Assembly (NCBI RefSeq): GCF_009646115.1
Contig: NZ_CP045720.1
Coordinates: forward strand, 3,224,001-3,288,000
Source of the DNA: Pantoea eucalypti
GTDB lineage: Bacteria; Pseudomonadota; Gammaproteobacteria; Enterobacterales; Enterobacteriaceae
Length of the DNA: 64,000 nt
Reading direction: 5' to 3'
A program made the position numbers and the translations under genes. Positions 54,770 through 64,000 of the stretch are shown here, in pieces; positions within the stretch are counted from its first letter, which is position 1, and every line of letters begins with the position of its first letter. The notes beneath the pieces were generated by a model. The model ran no database searches, was not told the origin of the DNA, and was given only the letters and a program-made list of their open reading frames with translations.

Positions 54770-54900
54770 GAATCTTTTACGTCATGACCGCGTTGCCATC
54801 GCTCAGCCACACCGGTCACATACTTCAGTATGCTCCCGCTGATGTCTTCGCTCTGCGCCTCGTCACGCCGCAAAATCTTTCGTTTCCGCAAATTATTATC
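54770..54900. repeat. Hairpin-rich insertion in the 23S-5S spacer
   Basis: The spacer (54751-54947) is 197 bp, about twice that of E. coli. It contains GTCACATACTTCAGTATGCTCC, then CCGCTGATGTCTTCGCTCTG, and ACGAAACGAATCTTTTACGTC...AAAATCTTTCGTTTC as outer arms, resembling the repeat at 36645-36690. Confidence 0.5.
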
Positions 54901-54947
54901 CGGTACAGGCTGAAAATTGTGTCTCTCAAAAACGCCTCTGGCGTTGT

Positions 54948-57854
<2,907 letters not shown>

Positions 57855-57985
57855 TCACAACCCACAGGCGTTTTTACAACGCTGCGAGCTGCAAGCATTT
57901 GAGAGACTCGAACGTGTCGCGCTTTTCATTCTTATTACGGAGAATGAAAACGACACGTCGTTTCAATTTTTCAGCTTGTTCCGGA

Positions 57986-57998
57986 TTGTTAAAGAGCA
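57986..57998 (-). promoter_or_regulatory. boxA in the 16S-23S spacer
   Basis: TGCTCTTTAACAA on the minus strand, the antitermination signal also found in the leader. Confidence 0.8.
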
Positions 57999-58086
57999 AA
58001 TATCTCAAACGCGCCACGGCTGCTTACGCAACCAGAACGGTTTTGAGATACTGTATGGAGACACCTTTCACCTGTCACCAAGCAGG

Positions 58087-58161
58087 TGGCGTCCCCTAGG
58101 GGATTCGAACCCCTGTTGCCGCCGTGAAAGGGCGGAGTCCTAACCGCTAGACGAAGGGGAC
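58087..58161 (-). tRNA. tRNA-Glu (TTC) in the rrn spacer
   Basis: 75 nt incl. CCA, GTCCCCTTCGTCTAGCGG..., anticodon loop CCTTTCAC. Makes this the Glu type of rrn spacer; the E. coli operon at this place (rrnH) has Ile and Ala instead. Confidence 0.96.
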
Positions 58162-58205
58162 ACGATAGTGTCACGACTTCGCAGCCGTCCTGCTCATTAC
58201 TTTTT

Positions 58206-58225
58206 TTATCAGACAATCTGTGTGG
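58206..58225 (-). other. 3' half of the 16S processing stalk
   Basis: TTATCAGACAATCTGTGTGG is the exact complement of 59921-59940. The two flanks pair in the transcript to form the RNase III substrate. Confidence 0.8.
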
Positions 58226-58251
58226 ACACTGCGCGGGAAGGTATCTTCAGG

Positions 58252-59789
<1,538 letters not shown>

Positions 59790-59920
59790 AAGTTTGATTT
59801 GCTTAAACAAGTTAAGCGGTGCTCATCTGTAAAACGTCATAATGAATTTCATTATGTGTTCACTCGTGAGGCTTGATATTTTTTTACGTCCGGAGACGCT
59901 GATATCAATCCTGCGAGTGC

Positions 59921-59940
59921 CCACACAGATTGTCTGATAA
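59921..59940 (-). other. 5' half of the 16S processing stalk
   Basis: CCACACAGATTGTCTGATAA, the perfect partner of 58206-58225. Confidence 0.8.
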
Positions 59941-59941
59941 A

Positions 59942-59954
59942 TTGTTAAAGAGCA
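59942..59954 (-). promoter_or_regulatory. Leader boxA
   Basis: TGCTCTTTAACAA on the minus strand, rrn antitermination. Confidence 0.85.
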
Positions 59955-59993
59955 GTGCGAACAGTGCGTTAGCGTCCTGTCGCGAGGTGGCGT

Positions 59994-60021
59994 ATATTAC
60001 GCTTTCCTCCTGCAGAGTCAA
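59994..60021 (-). promoter_or_regulatory. rrn P2 promoter
   Basis: TTGACT (60016-60021), 16 bp, TAATAT (59994-59999) on the minus strand. Confidence 0.7.
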
Positions 60022-60112
60022 CCTCTATTTCAGAAGTTTTTCTCCGGCGGCGCAGTCTCCTGTGCCTGCTGACCCGTTTTCCGTTTCCGGTTTGCCGTGT
60101 CAGTGGAGGCGC

Positions 60113-60140
60113 ATTATAGGGAACGGCTGAGATAGCGCAA
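60113..60140 (-). promoter_or_regulatory. rrn P1 promoter
   Basis: TTGCGC (60135-60140), 16 bp, TATAAT (60113-60118), followed by a GCGCC-type discriminator as in rRNA P1 promoters. AT-rich UP-like sequence lies upstream. Confidence 0.8.
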
Positions 60141-60194
60141 GTGCAAATTACAACTTTTTCACTGTTCGCCTGAAATTTGCACAAAAGCGCCGTT

Positions 60195-60755
60195 TTAACC
60201 CTTTTTAATGCGTCCTGGCAGCTCTGCAAGGCTATTAATTACCCAATCTGCTGCGGCTTCACCTTCAGCGGTAATCGGTTTGCCACTGCGCACCAGCACT
60301 TTGGTGCCGACACCGGCAGCCTGCCCGGCCAGCATATCCTCCAGCTTGTCACCCACCATATAAGAAGCAGCCATATCAATGTGCAGCTCTTCCTGTGCCG
60401 TCAGCAGCATGCCTGGCTGCGGCTTACGGCAGTCACATTCCTGACGAAACGCTTCAACTGTTGCTTCAGGATGGTGAGGACAGAAATAGATGCCATCAAG
60501 ATCAACGTCGCGATCGGCCAGCGACCAGTCCATCCACTCAGTCAGCCGCATAAAGGTATCTTCGGTAAACATACCGCGCGCGATACCAGACTGATTGGTC
60601 ACAACCACCAGCGTATATCCCATTGCCTTCAGTTGTTGCAGCGCTTCAATGGTGCCGTCAATAAACTGGAAGTCATCAATCTCATGGACATAGCCATTAT
60701 CGACATTAAGGGTGCCATCACGATCAAGAAAAATAGCGGGGACTTTATTCGCCAC
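60195..60755 (-). CDS. gmhB: D-glycero-beta-D-manno-heptose-1,7-bisphosphate 7-phosphatase
   Basis: 186 residues, HAD/histidinol-phosphatase type. Catalytic LDRDGTLN (Asp11, Asp13), zinc-binding [18 protein letters not shown]. Removes the 7-phosphate in ADP-heptose synthesis for LPS core. Works downstream of gmhA. Confidence 0.95.
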   Translation of the reverse strand: MANKVPAIFLDRDGTLNVDNGYVHEIDDFQFIDGTIEALQQLKAMGYTLVVVTNQSGIARGMFTEDTFMRLTEWMDWSLADRDVDLDGIYFCPHHPEATVEAFRQECDCRKPQPGMLLTAQEELHIDMAASYMVGDKLEDMLAGQAAGVGTKVLVRSGKPITAEGEAAADWVINSLAELPGRIKKG

Positions 60756-60844
60756 GTAGAAACTCCTGCTGTAAAAATTGCCGATCAGTATCGCATGATT
60801 GCTATAAAAGGGAGAATGTCAGATTGAATCACTTTCATTGATTT

Positions 60845-60868
60845 AGACGTCTGGATGCCTTAACATCC
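60845..60868 (+). promoter_or_regulatory. MetJ operator of metNIQ
   Basis: AGACGTCT-GGATGCCT-TAACATCC, a perfect met box followed by two weaker ones, 77 bp before metN. Confidence 0.8.
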
Positions 60869-60944
60869 ATCCAGCTTTTATAATGAACAAAAGCGACGAG
60901 GTTTCCCACACCACGGACAACGCAATACGATAATTAATAACATA

Positions 60945-61976
60945 ATGATTAAACTTGAAAATATCACCAAAGTGTTTCAGCAAGGCTCGCGGACTATTCC
61001 GGCATTAACGGATGTGAGCCTGCATGTGCCTGCCGGACAGATTTATGGCGTTATCGGCGCTTCCGGTGCCGGTAAAAGTACACTGATTCGTTGCGTTAAC
61101 CTGCTGGAGCGCCCAACCTCGGGCCGCGTACTGGTCGATGGGGCGGATTTAACCGCACTCAACGAACGCCAGTTAACCCAGGCGCGCCGCCAGATCGGCA
61201 TGATCTTCCAGCATTTTAACCTGATGAACTCACGAACGGTTGCGGGCAATGTCTCTCTGCCACTGGAACTGGGTAATCTCTCGCGTGCGCAGATCAACGC
61301 TCGCGTCACTGAGTTGCTGGAACTGGTGGGATTATCCGATAAGCATGATGCCTGGCCCGCCAATCTGTCGGGCGGACAGAAGCAGCGCGTCGCGATTGCT
61401 CGTGCCCTGGCCAGTAATCCCAAGGTCCTGCTGTGTGATGAAGCGACCAGCGCACTGGATCCCGCGACCACACGTTCAATTCTGGAATTGCTTAAAGACA
61501 TCAACCGCCGCCTGGGGCTGACGATTCTGCTGATTACCCATGAGATGGATGTGGTGAAACGCATCTGCGATCAGGTTGCGGTCATCAGTCACGGTGAGCT
61601 GATTGAGAAAGATAGTGTCAGCGAAGTCTTCTCTCATCCTAAAACGCCACTGGCGCAGCAGTTTATTCAGTCCACGCTGCATCTGGATATCCCGGATGAC
61701 TATCAGCAGCGTCTTTCTGCCACCGCATCTGAAAATACCGTGCCGCTGCTGCGACTGGAATTCACCGGTAAATCGGTTGATGCGCCGCTGCTTTCCGAAG
61801 CGGCCCGCCGTTACAACGTGAATAACAACATTATCAGTGCGCAGATGGATTACGCCGGTGGCGTGAAGTTCGGCATTATGCTGGCAGAAATGCACGGCAC
61901 AGAGAGCGATACCCGCGAGGCGATTGCCTGGCTGAAGGAGAATCATGTGAAAGTAGAGGTGTTAGGTTATGTCTGA
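60945..61976 (+). CDS. metN: D/L-methionine ABC importer, ATPase
   Basis: 343 residues. Walker [10 protein letters not shown], signature [15 protein letters not shown], Walker [12 protein letters not shown], and a C-terminal ACT-like regulatory domain (about 265-343) that binds methionine for trans-inhibition. Overlaps metI by 8 bp. Confidence 0.97.
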   Translation: MIKLENITKVFQQGSRTIPALTDVSLHVPAGQIYGVIGASGAGKSTLIRCVNLLERPTSGRVLVDGADLTALNERQLTQARRQIGMIFQHFNLMNSRTVAGNVSLPLELGNLSRAQINARVTELLELVGLSDKHDAWPANLSGGQKQRVAIARALASNPKVLLCDEATSALDPATTRSILELLKDINRRLGLTILLITHEMDVVKRICDQVAVISHGELIEKDSVSEVFSHPKTPLAQQFIQSTLHLDIPDDYQQRLSATASENTVPLLRLEFTGKSVDAPLLSEAARRYNVNNNIISAQMDYAGGVKFGIMLAEMHGTESDTREAIAWLKENHVKVEVLGYV

Positions 61977-62622
61977 AGCGATGATGTGGTTGCTGGGACG
62001 GGGCGTGTGGGAAACGCTGATGATGACCTTCGTCTCAGGTTTTTTCGGTTTTGTGCTGGGCCTGCCGGTCGGCGTTTTACTCTATGTGACCCGTCCAGGA
62101 CAGATTCTTCAGAATCAGGGTCTTTATCGCGTGCTTTCCGCGCTGGTAAATATCTTCCGCTCGATTCCTTTCATTATCCTGCTGGTCTGGATGATTCCCT
62201 TTACCCGCGTGATCGTCGGCACCTCAATCGGACTGCAGGCGGCTATCGTGCCGTTGACCGTCGGTGCTGCGCCGTTTATTGCGCGTATGGTTGAAAACGC
62301 CTTACTGGAACTGCCAACCGGCCTGATTGAAGCGTCACGTGCCATGGGTGCCACGCCAATGCAGATCATCCGTAAAGTTCTGCTGCCGGAAGCGATGCCG
62401 GGCCTGGTGAACGCGGCGACCATCACGCTGATTACGCTGGTCGGTTACTCCGCCATGGGTGGCGCGGTGGGTGCCGGTGGCCTGGGCCAGATCGGTTATC
62501 AGTATGGTTATATCGGATATAACGCCACTGTGATGAATACGGTATTAGTGTTGTTAGTGGTTTTAGTGTATCTCATTCAATTCTGTGGCGACCGCATCGT
62601 GCATGCTGTGTCCCATAAGTAA
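61969..62622 (+). CDS. metI: D/L-methionine ABC importer, permease
   Basis: 217 residues, five membrane segments. The docking loop [22 protein letters not shown] is intact. Works with MetN and MetQ. Confidence 0.97.
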   Translation: MSEAMMWLLGRGVWETLMMTFVSGFFGFVLGLPVGVLLYVTRPGQILQNQGLYRVLSALVNIFRSIPFIILLVWMIPFTRVIVGTSIGLQAAIVPLTVGAAPFIARMVENALLELPTGLIEASRAMGATPMQIIRKVLLPEAMPGLVNAATITLITLVGYSAMGGAVGAGGLGQIGYQYGYIGYNATVMNTVLVLLVVLVYLIQFCGDRIVHAVSHK

Positions 62623-62652
62623 GCAATATCACATTATTAAGAAGGAAAGGAT

Positions 62653-63468
62653 ATGTCTTTCAGATTCAAGAAAATTGCCGCTGTGGGTGCACTGATTGGC
62701 GCGATTGCGCTGGCAGGTTGCGATCAAAAAGAGAAAGACCCTAACCACATCAAAGTGGGCGTGATTGTCGGTGCTGAGCAGCAGGTTGCTGAAGCCGCGC
62801 AGAAAGTGGCTAAAGATAAGTATGGTCTGGACGTTGAGCTGGTCACTTTCAACGATTACGTTCTGCCGAATGAAGCGCTGAGCAAAGGCGATATCGACGT
62901 TAACGCCTTCCAGCACAAACCTTACCTTGATCAGCAGATCAAAGATCGTGGCTACAAGCTGGTTTCAGTGGGTAATTCTTTCGTCTACCCAATCGCGGGC
63001 TATTCGAAGAAGATCAAATCACTGGATGAGCTGCAGGATGGCGCGCAGGTTGCTATTCCAAACGATCCGACCAACCTGGGCCGTACACTGCTGCTGCTGC
63101 AGAAAGTCGGTCTGATCAAACTGAAAGATGGCGTGGGCTTGCTGCCAACCTCACTGGATATCACTGAGAACCCTAAGCATCTGAAAATTGTTGAGCTGGA
63201 AGCGCCGCAGCTGCCACGTTCACTGGACGATCAGCAGATTGCTCTGGCAGTGATCAACACCACTTACGCGAGCCAGATTGGCCTGACACCCGCGAAAGAT
63301 GGCATTTTCGTCGAAGATAAAGATTCACCTTATGTGAACCTGATTGTCGCGCGTGAAGATAATAAAGATGCGGAAAACGTGAAGAAATTCGTTAAGGCTT
63401 ACCAGTCTGACGAAGTTAACGCAGAAGCTAATAAAGTCTTTAACGGCGGCGCGGTTAAAGGCTGGTAA
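62653..63468 (+). CDS. metQ: D/L-methionine-binding lipoprotein
   Basis: 271 residues. Lipobox LAGC, Cys23. NLPA fold (HIKVGVIVGAEQQVAEAAQ, DVNAFQHKPYLDQQ). Delivers methionine to MetI. RBS GAAGGAAAGG. Followed by a terminator. Confidence 0.97.
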   Translation: MSFRFKKIAAVGALIGAIALAGCDQKEKDPNHIKVGVIVGAEQQVAEAAQKVAKDKYGLDVELVTFNDYVLPNEALSKGDIDVNAFQHKPYLDQQIKDRGYKLVSVGNSFVYPIAGYSKKIKSLDELQDGAQVAIPNDPTNLGRTLLLLQKVGLIKLKDGVGLLPTSLDITENPKHLKIVELEAPQLPRSLDDQQIALAVINTTYASQIGLTPAKDGIFVEDKDSPYVNLIVAREDNKDAENVKKFVKAYQSDEVNAEANKVFNGGAVKGW

Positions 63469-63487
63469 TTCAGTCCGTGATCTCCCT

Positions 63488-63511
63488 AAGGGCGGCGCTA
63501 TGCCGCCCTTT
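63488..63511 (+). terminator. Terminator of metNIQ
   Basis: AAGGGCGGC-GCTAT-GCCGCCCTTT hairpin, 20 bp after metQ. Confidence 0.8.
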
Positions 63512-63596
63512 CTGCTATTGGGTGCCCTGCCCGACTTGTTATTTATTCTTGTCCTTGTTTCAATAACGCCACTTTTTGAAACCTGAGGATGTTGCC

Positions 63597-63995
63597 ATGC
63601 GTTTTTTACCGCTCTGCTTGTTAGCATTGATGCTGACAGGGTGTGTTCATGAGTATCACCCGATAAGCAGCGCACCGTCCCGGCCGCAGCAATCCAGTGA
63701 ACCGACCCATAAGCCTGTGGCACGACCCGCACCCGTTAAGCTCTATACCGATGCCGCCGATCTGGTCAGTAAGCCGTTCCGCGATCTGGGTGAAGTCTCC
63801 GCTGAAGATTGCCAGATGAGCAATCAGAACTCCCCGGCCAATATCGCTACAGCACGGAAACGTCTGCAGATCAAAGCATCACAGATGAAAGCCAATGCAG
63901 TGCTGCTGCATCAGTGTGAAATCGTTACCGGCACACCAGGCTGTTATCGCCAGGCGGTGTGTCAGGGTTCAGCGCTGAAAGTCAGCAATCAATGA
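63597..63995 (+). CDS. rcsF: Rcs stress-sensing outer-membrane lipoprotein
   Basis: 132 residues from ATG 63597 (MRFLPLCLLALMLTGC, lipobox Cys16). Proline-rich linker, then the globular domain with Cys in EDCQ, HQCE, GCYRQAVC that form two disulfides. Senses envelope damage and signals through IgaA to the Rcs phosphorelay. E. coli has the same metQ-rcsF order. Confidence 0.95.
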   Translation: MRFLPLCLLALMLTGCVHEYHPISSAPSRPQQSSEPTHKPVARPAPVKLYTDAADLVSKPFRDLGEVSAEDCQMSNQNSPANIATARKRLQIKASQMKANAVLLHQCEIVTGTPGCYRQAVCQGSALKVSNQ

Positions 63996-64000
63996 GTGAA

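Overview
This is a chromosome segment of a gamma-proteobacterium of the order Enterobacterales, most likely the Erwiniaceae (Pantoea/Erwinia-like). The backbone follows the Escherichia coli region around 4.5-6 min almost gene for gene: rcsF, metQIN, gmhB, an rrn operon, yafD, mltD, gloB, yafS, rnhA/dnaQ, tRNA-Asp, yafV, fadE, gmhA, yafJ, yafK, dinB, pepD, gpt, frsA, crl, phoE, proB, proA. Protein wording, gene order and GC-rich codon use fit that group. The genus is an inference.

Layout. 1-1310: the end of a chemotaxis receptor gene, 23 perfect copies of a 7-bp repeat, and a cold-shock gene followed in frame by a small four-cysteine ORF. 1311-6110: a prophage remnant on the minus strand with CI-type repressor, endolysin, holin, Rz/Rz1 and tailspike, but no head or tail genes. 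It sits beside proA, where E. coli K-12 carries thrW and CP4-6. 6367-14435: proAB, phoE, crl, frsA, gpt, pepD. 14707-16272: an AT-richer cargo pair (DUF3289 and DUF943) with a broken second DUF943 copy. 16596-20192: a ribose-type sugar ABC importer preceded by a MetJ-like operator. 20229-26345: dinB, yafK, yafJ, gmhA, fadE. 26721-33206: the methionine salvage genes mtnK, mtnA, mtnD, mtnC, mtnB, mtnE and the omega-amidase yafV. 33218-48463: a purine/allantoin nitrogen-scavenging island corresponding to the hpx genes of Klebsiella. 48513-53834: tRNA-Asp, dnaQ, rnhA, yafS, gloB, mltD, yafD. 54469-60140: an rrn operon on the minus strand (16S, tRNA-Glu, 23S, 5S, tRNA-Asp). 60195-63995: gmhB, metNIQ, rcsF.

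How the parts fit. Two regulatory themes stand out. (1) Methionine: MetJ-type 8-bp boxes precede metN, lie in both divergent mtn promoter regions, and a 16-bp match (14/16 to the metN site) precedes the ribose-type importer. I infer that this importer may bring in methylthioribose or a related nucleoside for the mtn pathway. (2) Nitrogen: the hpx island has a consensus sigma-54 promoter with a perfect NtrC-type dyad upstream of the ABC transporter-hpxJKQT operon, a second sigma-54 promoter before hpxWXYZ, and twin GTATAC operators between hpxS and the allantoin permease. Together the enzymes would take 5-hydroxyisourate through allantoin to ureidoglycine and oxamate/oxalate and release ammonia. 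No urate oxidase is in the window.

Intergenic repeats include an ERIC element and two distant copies of a ~105-bp palindromic element whose copies differ by compensatory base changes.
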